NCBI GenBank assembly: GCA_046704565.1 | Contig: JBJKRP010000011.1 | Location: forward strand, 1-13,693 | Direction: 5' to 3' | Source of the DNA: FEN-1297 sp046704565 | GTDB lineage: Bacteria; Bacteroidota; Ignavibacteria; Ignavibacteriales; Ignavibacteriaceae | DNA: 13,693 nucleotides | Shown: positions 1 through 7,275 of the stretch, piece after piece | Position numbering within the stretch: the first letter of the stretch is position 1 | Layout of the letters: each line of letters starts with the position of its first letter | Notes under the pieces: generated by a model | Databases searched by the model: none | Seen by the model: only the letters and a program-made list of their open reading frames with translations | Told to the model about the DNA's origin: nothing | Made by a program: the position numbers and the translations under genes

Positions 1-1058
1 TTTCTTTTAATTCCTCCCCAGAACTTTGCAATTCCAACCATTGCCAGAGCAAGAAGTATTGCCGCAGAAATGCAGTCAAGCGGATAAAACTTACCTCCGA
101 AGATGGATGCAAAGCTTTTGTCGTTCCAGAAGTGCCTGTAAATAATCTGGAGGTGCAGCCAGTATACCAGCAGAGATTCCCTGCCAACGTCCAGCACGAA
201 TGTAGCTTTGGTCTTCCTCAAGTCTTCATAATGCCAGCATAATCCTAATAAAAATATCACGTAGCCAAGGCGCTGCAAAAAGAAAACCGGGTTTTGACTG
301 ACTGAGCTCGACGCGGTATTAATAAAATCGGAAAGGAACAGATGACCCGACAATGCAACAGCCAATCCGGCAAACATAGTACTGTTTATAAACTTCCTTT
401 CATAATTATTATCTCTTGCATCAAGATAGTAGCTGCACATTACCGCTCCTGCGAGCAAAAACCCAAGCCAGGGGAAAAGCGGGAAAAAGGAGCCGTTCAT
501 CGAATTAAAATAATTTGCGAGCGGTATTGGCATGAAGGATGCAAAATCAATTTTGTAAACTACCGGCGTCAAAACTGCTATAAGAATTGTCAGCACGGTA
601 AGTACAGCGTTGTATATTCTTTCCCGTCTAATAAACATCCGCAGCAAAACAAGCAGCAGCAGCCCCGCTCCGATGCACTGCAGAATGTCCACATTATAAA
701 AACTGATGATAACATCACGGCTGTAAAAATGTATCAATCTTCTTAAAGAAAGTATAGGAAGATGGAGTGAGTAGCCTGCAAGTATAATTAAGCTTATCCT
801 TCCCATCTTTTTCCAGAAAGGATAGTTGAGCTTCCGCAGCTCATCATACTTGCCTCGGGTGGAAATTGCAAAAGCAAAACCGGATATAAAAAGAAACGCC
901 GGGGCAACAAGTCCGTTTATAAAATTCAGGACAGCAAACCATGTTGTCTGCTGAAGCGAAGGAAGGAGTGTTACGTTAAAGATATGGGTTTCAATCATTA
1001 CCAGCAGCGCCCACCCGCGCAGCAGGTCTACAAATATGTAACGAACTTTCTCTTTCAA
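1..1058 (-). CDS. Membrane acyltransferase, HGSNAT/DUF1624 family (3' end cut by window edge)
   Basis: The minus strand is open from a TTG at 1058 to the window edge, giving 352 residues with no stop. The first residues (RYIFVDLLRGWALLVMIETH, residues 6-25) match the start of heparan-alpha-glucosaminide N-acetyltransferase-like proteins (DUF1624). A second helix follows with the run GLVAPAFLFISG. Later come DILQCIGAGL and FPLFPWLGFLLAGAV, also usual in this family. About ten hydrophobic helices are visible, so it is an inner-membrane protein. The family moves acyl groups across or at the membrane onto sugars; the substrate here is unknown. I chose TTG because TAA lies only three codons upstream in frame (TAA GCG TTT CTA TTG) and the first in-frame ATG (residue 21) would remove the conserved N-terminal motif. 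No clear ribosome binding site is seen. The gene is divergent from the rhodanese gene, with 144 bases between them. It is probably near full length, since relatives are around 370 residues. Confidence 0.85.
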   Translation of the reverse strand, partial: MKEKVRYIFVDLLRGWALLVMIETHIFNVTLLPSLQQTTWFAVLNFINGLVAPAFLFISGFAFAISTRGKYDELRKLNYPFWKKMGRISLIILAGYSLHLPILSLRRLIHFYSRDVIISFYNVDILQCIGAGLLLLVLLRMFIRRERIYNAVLTVLTILIAVLTPVVYKIDFASFMPIPLANYFNSMNGSFFPLFPWLGFLLAGAVMCSYYLDARDNNYERKFINSTMFAGLAVALSGHLFLSDFINTASSSVSQNPVFFLQRLGYVIFLLGLCWHYEDLRKTKATFVLDVGRESLLVYWLHLQIIYRHFWNDKSFASIFGGKFYPLDCISAAILLALAMVGIAKFWGGIKR

Positions 1059-1202
1059 TAGAAACGCTTAGATTTTAAATGGGAAAGTTAATCCAATTTT
1101 GCTGTTTGTCAAAGATTACAAGTGTCATTTTATCGATCCGGAGCTTGAAACCTTTTGAGCTTTGCTGAATCGAACGTTAACAAAGAATAAATTATTTAGC
1201 TG

Positions 1203-1592
1203 ATGAATACTTTTCAAATTATACTGCTGGCTTTAGCCGGCTTAATAGTTCTTAACTACATAAAAAAGAAACTTCAAACGCGCGGCTTGGCAAACTACTC
1301 TCCGGAAGAAACGGCAGATAAGCTCAAAAGCAGCAGGAATGTGATCCTGCTTGACGTTAGAACGAAAGCCGAACGCGACAGGCAATCAATCAAGGGCTCG
1401 CTCCATATACCTCTGCAAGAATTGAACAGCAGAGCCGATGAGCTTAACAAATTTAAAGACAAGGAGATAATCTGTTATTGCCAGACCGGTAATAGGAGCG
1501 TAACGGCAGCAGTAAAGCTTGGAAAGAAAGGTTTTAACGCCGCCAACATGAAAGGCGGAATTGTTAGATGGAACGGAAGCGGTTTAAAATAA
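1203..1592 (+). CDS. Membrane-anchored single-domain rhodanese
   Basis: This is a 129-residue protein. Residues 4-20 form a hydrophobic anchor followed by KKK, which by the positive-inside rule puts the rest in the cytoplasm. Residues about 31-127 are a rhodanese domain: LLDVRTKAE (49-57), the strand IICYC and the active loop C93-Q-T-G-N-R-S99, followed by the usual MKGGIVRWNGSGL ending. Cys93 is the predicted persulfide carrier, so the protein should transfer sulfane sulfur between a donor and an acceptor thiol. It starts a tight gene run: the DUF2892 gene begins 5 bases after its stop, then come a thioredoxin-fold gene and a DUF302 gene. Rhodanese plus DUF2892 are fused in E. coli YgaP, but here they are separate genes. 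No Shine-Dalgarno precedes the ATG. The fold is certain; the physiological donor is not. Confidence 0.93.
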   Translation: MNTFQIILLALAGLIVLNYIKKKLQTRGLANYSPEETADKLKSSRNVILLDVRTKAERDRQSIKGSLHIPLQELNSRADELNKFKDKEIICYCQTGNRSVTAAVKLGKKGFNAANMKGGIVRWNGSGLK

Positions 1593-1597
1593 GAAAA

Positions 1598-1807
1598 ATG
1601 AATAAGAATGTTGGGACAGTTGATAGAATAATCAGGATCATTTTGGCGGTGGTAATTTTAGCTTTGCTTTTGCTTCATCAGGTTACCGGTGGAATAGCTG
1701 TCTTCCTCGGGTTTGCGGCAATAGCATTAGCCGCTACTGGCAGCTTAAGAGTTTGCCCCTGCTATGCAAGGTTGAACATTAAAACAAATAAAGATGAATC
1801 TAAGTAA
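1598..1807 (+). CDS. DUF2892 (YgaP-like) small inner-membrane protein
   Basis: This is a 69-residue protein. The start at 1598 is preferred over the in-frame ATG at 1568: it begins exactly at the family motif NKNVGTVDRIIRII, lies 5 bases after the rhodanese stop, and the longer version would only add ten polar residues overlapping that gene. Two hydrophobic segments, about residues 11-27 and 30-48, form a helical hairpin. The C-terminal tail carries R51-V-C53-P-C55-Y then ARLNIKT, matching the usual CPxYxxxGIxT tail of DUF2892 except for the second cysteine. In E. coli YgaP this domain anchors a rhodanese and helps it dimerise. The neighbouring separate rhodanese suggests the same partnership in trans. 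The two closely spaced cysteines could take part in sulfur or thiol exchange, which is my inference. Confidence 0.85.
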   Translation: MNKNVGTVDRIIRIILAVVILALLLLHQVTGGIAVFLGFAAIALAATGSLRVCPCYARLNIKTNKDESK

Positions 1808-1820
1808 TAGTATTTTATAA

Positions 1821-2219
1821 ATGATGATTTTTGTGTATATAATATCCGGTTTTGTATTTCTTTTTGTCGGCTTACAGCTTTTCATGGTTCTTTCTGCAAA
1901 GTTGACTAAAGGAACAAAGCTTTCCGGTCTCCCCGGCAAGCTTAAAACGCTGGAAGGAAACGGATCGAGCGGTCTTGTTTATTTCTTTTCACCAGCTTGC
2001 AGAGCCTGTACAATGCAGACTCCGGTGATAAAAAATTTGCAGAAGAACCACAGTAACATTTTTGATGTTGATATTTCTAAGGATATGAAAACGGCAAGGA
2101 TTTTCGGAATAAAAGCTACTCCTACTACCGTTGCCGTTAAAAACGGTGTAATAGATAAAGTATTAGTTGGCTTCAAACAGCAAGACATATTTGAAAAACA
2201 ATTAATGGAGATGAGATGA
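1821..2219 (+). CDS. Membrane-anchored thioredoxin-fold protein (CRAC active site)
   Basis: This is a 132-residue protein. Residues 2-25 are one hydrophobic helix, followed by the basic stretch KLTKGTK, so the soluble domain should face the cytoplasm. From about residue 48 the thioredoxin fold is plain: strand GLVYFFSPAC, active site C60-R-A-C63, then DVDISKD, and the cis-proline loop K-A-T-P101-T-T. The strand VAVKNG and a final helix complete the fold. The C-R-A-C pair lacks the Gly-Pro of classical thioredoxin, so its redox potential and partners probably differ. It sits between the DUF2892 gene (13 bases upstream) and the DUF302 gene, which it overlaps by four bases (ATGA), a sign of translational coupling. 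It may reduce the persulfide on the neighbouring rhodanese or another membrane-linked thiol; that is inference. Two adjacent ATGs (1821, 1824) are possible starts. Confidence 0.88.
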   Translation: MMIFVYIISGFVFLFVGLQLFMVLSAKLTKGTKLSGLPGKLKTLEGNGSSGLVYFFSPACRACTMQTPVIKNLQKNHSNIFDVDISKDMKTARIFGIKATPTTVAVKNGVIDKVLVGFKQQDIFEKQLMEMR

Positions 2220-2602
2220 TGAAGTACGGATTTTCAAAAACAGTGAACATGCCTTATGAGCAGGCAGTTGAAAAGATAACCGAAGAGCTTAAGAAAGAAG
2301 GCTTCGGCGTATTAACCGAGATCGATGTAAAAGAAACGCTCAAAAAGAAACTGAACATTGATTATAAGAAATACAAAATCTTAGGTGCATGTAATCCTCC
2401 GATTGCGCATAAAGCCTTGCAGCTTGAGCAAGAGCTCGGCTTGCTTCTGCCGTGCAATGTTATAGTATATGAAAAAGAAGGCAAGAGCGTAGTCTCTGTC
2501 TTCAACCCGATGATAATGACTCAGCTTTTAGATAACAAGGAAATGGAATTGATCGCAGAGGAGGTTAAAGGAAAGCTTTTAGCCGCGCTCGAGAGAGTAT
2601 AA
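2216..2602 (+). CDS. DUF302 domain protein
   Basis: This is a 128-residue soluble protein made almost entirely of one DUF302 domain: an N-terminal helix with YEQAVEKITEELKKEGFGVLTEID (residues 14-37), then the signature ILGACNPPIAHKAL (55-68), GLLLPCNVIVYE (75-86) and VVSVFNPM (92-99). Cys59 in the C-N-P motif and Cys80 in L-P-C are typical of the family. The biochemical role of DUF302 is not established; it often occurs near sulfur, thioredoxin or heavy-metal genes. The gene overlaps the upstream thioredoxin-fold gene by ATGA. GGAG at 2207-2210 is better spaced (8 bases) for the second ATG at 2219, so translation may begin one codon later. It is the last gene of the tight run; a hairpin separates it from trxA. 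It may handle a persulfide made by the rhodanese, which is speculation from context. Confidence 0.9.
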   Translation: MMKYGFSKTVNMPYEQAVEKITEELKKEGFGVLTEIDVKETLKKKLNIDYKKYKILGACNPPIAHKALQLEQELGLLLPCNVIVYEKEGKSVVSVFNPMIMTQLLDNKEMELIAEEVKGKLLAALERV

Positions 2603-2611
2603 ACTTTCTTC

Positions 2612-2651
2612 TGTAAACGTGAATTTTTTTAACTTAAAATTCGTGTTCACA
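2612..2651 (+). terminator. Intergenic stem-loop between DUF302 gene and trxA
   Basis: The arms 2612-2627 and 2636-2651 pair with one mismatch and two G-T wobbles around an eight-base loop (tttaactt). The core GAATTTT/AAAATTC is perfect. It begins 10 bases after the DUF302 stop. There is no T-run after the right arm, so on its own it is not a classical intrinsic terminator. It could be an mRNA 3' stabiliser, a processing site or a weak terminator separating trxA from the upstream cassette. Confidence 0.4.
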
Positions 2652-2729
2652 ATACAAGTACAAGTTTAAGAGCAAATGCAAGATTTGGAAATAAGTAATT
2701 AATAAAAACGTAGTAAATAAGGAGTAACA

Positions 2730-3092
2730 ATGCCAGAAGATTTAACTAAGGAAACTTTTCTTACAAAAGTTTTCGATTACGAAAAGAACAAAGACTGGAA
2801 ATTTGAAGGAGAGCTTCCGTGCTTAATTGATTTCTGGGCGCCGTGGTGCGGTCCATGCCGTATGGTTGCACCGGTTATGGAAGAGCTTTCCAAGGAATTC
2901 GCCGGCAAAGTAAATTTCTATAAGATAAATACAGACGTTGAGCAGGAACTCGGCTCGGCATTTGGAATAAGAAGCATACCTTCGCTCTTGTTTGTACCTA
3001 AAGACGGGCAGCCTAAAATGGCTGTTGGAGCCTTACCTAAAGAAGCTTTAAAGAAGGCTATTGAAGAAGAACTGCTGACGGTTCAAGCCTAA
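2730..3092 (+). CDS. trxA: Thioredoxin
   Basis: This is a 120-residue classical cytoplasmic thioredoxin, slightly longer than the 105-110 of most because of an extended N-terminus (residues 1-28). The active site is W39-C40-G-P-C43 in LIDFWAPWCGPCRMVAPVME. The cis-proline is Pro84 in R-S-I-P-S. An extra Cys31 lies just before the first central strand. There is no signal peptide or membrane segment. It reduces protein disulfides and receives electrons from thioredoxin reductase, which is not in this window. A strong AAGGAG (2719-2724) lies five bases before the ATG, so it can be translated at a high level independently. It is 127 bases downstream of the DUF302 gene and ends in a strong terminator. 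It may be co-regulated with the redox cassette or have its own promoter. Confidence 0.95.
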   Translation: MPEDLTKETFLTKVFDYEKNKDWKFEGELPCLIDFWAPWCGPCRMVAPVMEELSKEFAGKVNFYKINTDVEQELGSAFGIRSIPSLLFVPKDGQPKMAVGALPKEALKKAIEEELLTVQA

Positions 3093-3106
3093 AAAGCATT
3101 CTTCAA

Positions 3107-3146
3107 AAAGGACAGCTCAAAATTGTTGTTTTTTGGGCTGTCCTTT
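3107..3146 (+). terminator. Rho-independent terminator after trxA
   Basis: The arms AAAGGACAGCTCAAAA (3107-3122) and TTTTGGGCTGTCCTTT (3131-3146) pair over 16 bases with a single T-G wobble around an eight-base loop. The stem lies 14 bases after the thioredoxin stop and ends in a T-rich tail (TTTGTTCCTT). The A-rich left arm and T-rich right arm would also allow some bidirectional activity. Confidence 0.85.
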
Positions 3147-3425
3147 GTTCCTTCAAGAAAACGCCGTGAGCAGCACATTCCATGTTTTCTTAGTCCCCTC
3201 TGCTTGAATGCTTGCTTAGATACATTTATTCTTCCTCCGCATAAGTTCCAGATATAGATACTCAAATTGTTTTTTTTATTTGAGCAACTCTTCCCGGGTC
3301 ATCAAATCAATATTTGCATAACAAGTGTTCCCGCCTTGTGACTAAAGCGGCGTCTGTTTTTTGCGCGGTTGGATTATTATTAATTCAAATTAAATTAGTC
3401 TTTTAAATATTTCATAAAACTTATT
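3147..3425. other. Intergenic leader upstream of sensor kinase, with two hairpins
   Basis: No credible gene is seen in these 279 bases. Two inverted repeats occur. CTCAAAT (3261-3267) pairs with ATTTGAG (3278-3284) around a T-rich loop. CCGCCTT (3331-3337) pairs with AAAGCGG (3344-3350) with one C-A mismatch, and a T6 run follows at 3357-3362. The second looks like a weak terminator or attenuator just before the kinase gene. The last 50 bases are strongly AT-rich and could hold the promoter. I cannot fix its -10/-35 boxes, and no Shine-Dalgarno precedes the kinase ATG. Confidence 0.4.
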
Positions 3426-6400
3426 ATGAATAAATTGACTGCCGGTAAAATAAAATTTACAATAACAGGACTATTATTCTTTTTCGCGTGTCGAAATCTG
3501 CCCGGTCAAATTTATTCCTTCCGCAGCTACTCGTTGAGCGACGGACTGATTTCAAGCAATGTCGAAGCTATCTGCCAGGATTCGCTTGGCTATATCTGGA
3601 TGGGAACCTGGGAAGGCGTCAGTGTATTTGACAGCAAGGAATTCCGCAATTATTCTACTGCAGACGGATTATCGCTGAATAAAGTTTTTAGTATAACGGC
3701 AGATAAGCATAAGCCCGGAACCGTATGGATAGGAACCGGCGGCGAAGGTGTGGATAAATTCGAGGACGGGAAGTTTTATCCTTTCGGCAACGGTCTTCCA
3801 CTTAAAATGAAAACGATCGACGGGTTGTTTGAGGATAATAAAAACCGGCTCTGGTGCGGAACAGACAGCGGCTTCTATTTTATACAAAACGACATGGTCC
3901 ACAGGCTGAGCTTATCTGTTAAGACCGGCGCCGTTCTTTCGTTTGCTCAATCAAATAAAGATGAAATCTTAGTTGCAAGCGAAACCGGAATTTATAAGTT
4001 CTCAGCCAAAAGCGGAATAATAAAAAAGATCAATTTGCCGGACGTACCGGTTCCCGGCTTTATTTCGGTTATTACAGATAAGACCGGCTCGATTTTCGCT
4101 CTTGCGGCAAACGGCATGCTTTTCAAAAAGAATAATTCAAAAATATCCACGATATTTCTGAACTCCGTCCCAAGAACTATGATTGAGGATAACCGGGGCT
4201 ATTTGTGGATCGGTACTTATCACGGCTTGTTCAAAGTAAATAAGCGTTCTTTTTCACAGGAAAGCGTAAGGATGTTTACAAAGGAGACGGGGCTGAACGG
4301 TAACGATATACCTTCACTGCTTTATGATAGAGAGAATATCTTATGGATAGGGTCTAATGAGTACGGCATTTCCAAGCTTACTTATCCGAACTTATTGATA
4401 TATAAAGTCCCGCCGGGTATAAGCTATTCAGAGTGGGCGTCTGCTGCGACGGATACTAATGACCACATCTGGGTTGCATACACCGCGGGTCTTTCAGAAG
4501 TGTGGAAAGAAGCTTCGGGAAACTGGCGCTGCATTTACCATCTGAAGGATAACCCCGTCTTGCTGAAAAATATTTTAAGCATTAAGATCGATAAAAATAA
4601 TCTTATTTACATTTGTACGGATAAGAAGATTTATATTGAAAAGATAGAACTGCAGCATCCCTCCTCCAGTGCCGGTTCAAAATTATATTTAAAAGAGGAA
4701 ATCAATTTACGGAGCAAAATTAATTGTACTTCGCTTTTCAAGATTCTTGTCGATAACTCCGGCTGCATTTGGTGCAGTGCCTTAGACCTTGGCGTAGTGG
4801 TTTTAAGTAATTCCTCTCCAAGAAAAATTTTAAGAATATATTCAACAAAAGACGGGCTGCCGGACAATTCCGTTAGGGAAATATTCCAGGACAGGGAAGG
4901 AAACTTTTGGTTCGGCGGCTATGGAGGCGGTCTTGCTGAATTTTCTAAAGACAAAGTCCTTTCCGACATAGGTAGTAACAACAGGGGCGGGAATATTTTT
5001 AAAAAGCTTTTTACAAATGCAAGCGGACTGCCTGATGGAGGTGTGAGATCTATAGATGAAGAAAAAGACGGAAGCATTTTGATCGGAACACGGTACGGGG
5101 GGCTGGCAATCTATAAGAACGGGATGTTCAAAACAATAAATAAAGATGACGGCTTGCTTAGCAACGGAATCTGGTCGATTACTATAAGTCCGGCTGAAAG
5201 AATCTGGCTTGGCACTCAATCAGGCGTTCAGGAGGTAGACAAAAACGGAATTCCGAGCCACGACCTTTACGAGGAGATACCGAAGCTTCCTTTTTATTCG
5301 GTCTGTTCAACAAGAAGCAATGACCTTTGTTTTGCTGGAGCGAACGAGATATTTATTTACCAGCCTCTGGAGGAGAAAATAAAGATGGCGCCGCCGGTAT
5401 ATATTACTCATCTATTAATAAACGGCAAAGAGATAAGCGTCACAAACAAGCTTGACCTGCAAAGTTTCCAGAATACAATCACGTTTGAGTTTGTGGGCAT
5501 TCAGAATAAAGAAGACATGAATGTTTATTACAGATACATGCTTGTCAATGCAGACAAGGACTGGAATACACTTAGAGACCGCAACTCGATAACATATGCC
5601 TCACTAAGCCCGGGAAGGTACATATTCAAGGTTGTTGCAGTAAGCGGAAAGGATCTGCAGAGCATACATTCTGCAGAGATTAGCTTTACAATTGAAGCAC
5701 CCTTTTATCTTCAGGGCTGGTTTATTACCGTCGCAGCGATAGCTCTAATCGGCGGCTTCGTCGGGATTTCAAGAATGAGGATAAAAAGACTTATCGAAAT
5801 AGAAAGAATTAGAACGCGGATTGCTGCCGACCTTCACGATGAAATCGGTTCCGGCTTAACAAGGATTGCCATACTCTCCGAGCATGCTTTAAGAGAAGAG
5901 AAAAAAGAGGCGGGCAATGAAGCAGAGGGTATTTTAACAGGCAGCGGTGAAAAATATACGATGACCAATTCAATAGAGCGCGCCGGAAAGATTGCCCGCG
6001 GTCTTGTCGATTCTATGATTGATGTTATCTGGTCGATTGATCCAAAATATGACTCGCTCCAGGACTTCATCTTTAGCTTTAAGAACTTTGCCTACGAAGT
6101 CTGCGAAGCCAAAGGAATAAGGCTTGCCATCGAAACAAAAAATATAGATAATATAAAAGTTAACTCCCAGATAAAGCGAAGCCTTCAGCTAATGACAAAA
6201 GAAGGACTGAATAATGCACTTAAATATTCCTGCTGTAAAAATATCCGGTTTATGCTCTTCGTCAAGAACAAAAATATAAACCTGATTATCGAGGATGACG
6301 GAATAGGCTTTAATCCTGCAACTGTAAAAAATGGCAGAGGATTATTCAACATCGAAAAGCATGTTAAAGATCTTTCGGGCAAGTTCAATCTGAAATCGAA

Positions 6401-6449
6401 CCAGGGAGCCGGAACCAGCCTTGTAATTAAGTTCCCTTTTAGATCTTAA
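3426..6449 (+). CDS. Beta-propeller two-component sensor histidine kinase (Reg_prop / Y_Y_Y / HisKA_3 / HATPase)
   Basis: This is a 1007-residue protein. A signal peptide (about residues 1-28, ending near G-Q) exports a long sensor region. Residues about 30-660 hold at least ten propeller blades with the Reg_prop pattern, for example IWMGTWEGV, VWIGTGGEGV, LWIGTYHGL, LWIGSNEYGI, FWFGGYGGGL and IWLGTQSGV. A Y_Y_Y Ig-like domain follows (about 684-760), then one membrane helix (about 763-785). The cytoplasmic part has a HisKA_3 dimerisation helix with His804 in A-D-L-H-D-E-I-G, then DSMIDVIWSIDPKYDSL. The HATPase domain shows E926/N930 of the N box, D958-G-I-G961 and N969-G-R-G-L. It should autophosphorylate on His804 and pass phosphate to the response regulator at 6631. 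No receiver or AraC domain is fused, unlike hybrid HTCS kinases. No SusC/SusD genes are nearby, so a glycan ligand cannot be assumed. Function class is certain; the signal is unknown. Confidence 0.95.
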   Translation: MNKLTAGKIKFTITGLLFFFACRNLPGQIYSFRSYSLSDGLISSNVEAICQDSLGYIWMGTWEGVSVFDSKEFRNYSTADGLSLNKVFSITADKHKPGTVWIGTGGEGVDKFEDGKFYPFGNGLPLKMKTIDGLFEDNKNRLWCGTDSGFYFIQNDMVHRLSLSVKTGAVLSFAQSNKDEILVASETGIYKFSAKSGIIKKINLPDVPVPGFISVITDKTGSIFALAANGMLFKKNNSKISTIFLNSVPRTMIEDNRGYLWIGTYHGLFKVNKRSFSQESVRMFTKETGLNGNDIPSLLYDRENILWIGSNEYGISKLTYPNLLIYKVPPGISYSEWASAATDTNDHIWVAYTAGLSEVWKEASGNWRCIYHLKDNPVLLKNILSIKIDKNNLIYICTDKKIYIEKIELQHPSSSAGSKLYLKEEINLRSKINCTSLFKILVDNSGCIWCSALDLGVVVLSNSSPRKILRIYSTKDGLPDNSVREIFQDREGNFWFGGYGGGLAEFSKDKVLSDIGSNNRGGNIFKKLFTNASGLPDGGVRSIDEEKDGSILIGTRYGGLAIYKNGMFKTINKDDGLLSNGIWSITISPAERIWLGTQSGVQEVDKNGIPSHDLYEEIPKLPFYSVCSTRSNDLCFAGANEIFIYQPLEEKIKMAPPVYITHLLINGKEISVTNKLDLQSFQNTITFEFVGIQNKEDMNVYYRYMLVNADKDWNTLRDRNSITYASLSPGRYIFKVVAVSGKDLQSIHSAEISFTIEAPFYLQGWFITVAAIALIGGFVGISRMRIKRLIEIERIRTRIAADLHDEIGSGLTRIAILSEHALREEKKEAGNEAEGILTGSGEKYTMTNSIERAGKIARGLVDSMIDVIWSIDPKYDSLQDFIFSFKNFAYEVCEAKGIRLAIETKNIDNIKVNSQIKRSLQLMTKEGLNNALKYSCCKNIRFMLFVKNKNINLIIEDDGIGFNPATVKNGRGLFNIEKHVKDLSGKFNLKSNQGAGTSLVIKFPFRS

Positions 6450-6450
6450 T

Positions 6451-6504
6451 AAAATGAGGACGAGCTGCCGCTTGAATTGTCCTCTAAGCCAATACATTCA
6501 TTTT
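6451..6504 (+). terminator. Possible stem-loop after kinase gene
   Basis: GAGGAC (6456-6461) is complementary to GTCCTC (6479-6484), with an inner AGC/GCT pair. An outer AAAATGA (6451-6457) is complementary to TCATTTT (6498-6504). It lies just after the kinase stop codon. The structure is plausible but the loop is long and there is no clean T-run, so it could be a weak terminator or chance. Confidence 0.3.
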
Positions 6505-6551
6505 AAGACGGAGAGCTTGATACAAAGAATACTTTGACATTTAGACGATAA

Positions 6552-6577
6552 AACTATCCATTTGATTAGTTGCTAAT
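6552..6577. promoter_or_regulatory. Degenerate dyad operator candidate upstream of the response regulator
   Basis: AACTATCCA-TT-TGATTAGTT (6552-6571) is a copy, with two changes in the left half, of the perfect dyad at 8114-8133. The right half also forms a second inverted repeat, ATTAG-TTG-CTAAT (6565-6577). The site ends 53 bases before the regulator ATG at 6631. LuxR/NarL-type regulators bind dyads with short spacers, so autoregulation is a reasonable guess. The binding protein is not shown by the sequence. Confidence 0.45.
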
Positions 6578-6630
6578 TGCACGGCGAAAATTTATGATTG
6601 ACATAATCCTATTTAATCGAAAATTATTAC

Positions 6631-7275
6631 ATGAAAGCTAAAACTATAATTCGTGTTGCGATACTGGATGACGACGAAGAGTTCCGGGAAGTACTTTCCA
6701 TGCTGCTGAACAACTCGGAAGGATTTAAATGCGTGGCAACTTACCGGGACTGCAACGAAGCTATTAATAACATTGAACAAGACCTTCCGGATATTCTTCT
6801 CCTGGATATTGAAATGCCCGGCAAGTCGGGAATAGAAAGCCTGAAAGTGATTAAGTCCGCTTATCCTACAATTGAAGTTATGATGCTTACCGTTTACAGC
6901 GACAGTGAGAAGATATTCCAATCGCTGCAGAACGGTGCGGTAGGATATCTGTTAAAGAAGAGTCCGGCTGAAAAGCTTCTCGAAGCAATCCGGGAGGCTC
7001 AGGAAGGCGGTGCGCCATTTTCAGGCGAGGTTGCAAGAAAGGTGCTTCAGCATTTTCAAGCTGCCGCCGTTCAAGCTAATCCTTTCAGCTTATCGGATAG
7101 AGAAAAACAGGTGCTCGAAGCATTAATAGATGGGCACAGCACAAAGGCAATATCTGAAAAATTATTTGTATCGACTCATACCGTAAGGTTCCATCTTCAT
7201 AACATTTACAACAAGCTTCATGTTAATTCAAGATCGGAAGCCGTGGCAAAGGCTCTGAGGAACAAACTAATCTAA
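6631..7275 (+). CDS. NarL/LuxR-family response regulator
   Basis: This is a 214-residue protein. The receiver domain spans residues about 6-125: acidic pocket D13-D14-D15, phospho-acceptor D59 in D-I-L-L-L-D-I-E-M-P, conserved T87 in M-L-T and K109 in L-L-K-K-S. A LuxR/GerE helix-turn-helix follows at about 152-212 (LSDREKQVLEALIDGH, then VSTHTVRFHLHNIYNKLHV), the four-helix DNA-binding unit of the NarL group. It is the natural partner of the HisKA_3 kinase that ends 181 bases upstream on the same strand, since HisKA_3 kinases pair with NarL-type regulators. No Shine-Dalgarno is visible. The gap carries the dyad at 6552-6577, so it may have its own promoter and control itself. Likely targets are the outer-membrane genes downstream; this is inference from linkage and the repeated site. 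Confidence 0.95.
   Translation: MKAKTIIRVAILDDDEEFREVLSMLLNNSEGFKCVATYRDCNEAINNIEQDLPDILLLDIEMPGKSGIESLKVIKSAYPTIEVMMLTVYSDSEKIFQSLQNGAVGYLLKKSPAEKLLEAIREAQEGGAPFSGEVARKVLQHFQAAAVQANPFSLSDREKQVLEALIDGHSTKAISEKLFVSTHTVRFHLHNIYNKLHVNSRSEAVAKALRNKLI

Noticed and set aside
342..746. 134-residue plus-strand open frame
   Set aside because: It lies antisense to the acyltransferase reading frame, which carries strong family motifs; the plus-strand product is low in hydrophobic order and matches nothing recognisable.
1141..1162. GAGCTT direct repeat 16 bases apart in the divergent gap
   Set aside because: Six-base repeats are expected by chance; no dyad or second copy elsewhere supports an operator.
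4842..5219. 125-residue minus-strand open frame
   Set aside because: It lies wholly inside the propeller region of the sensor kinase and has no start signal or recognisable motif.
7265..7272. AACTAATC, identical to part of the dyad half-site
   Set aside because: It is the last codons of the response regulator (CTA ATC TAA context) and has no partner half, so it is probably chance.
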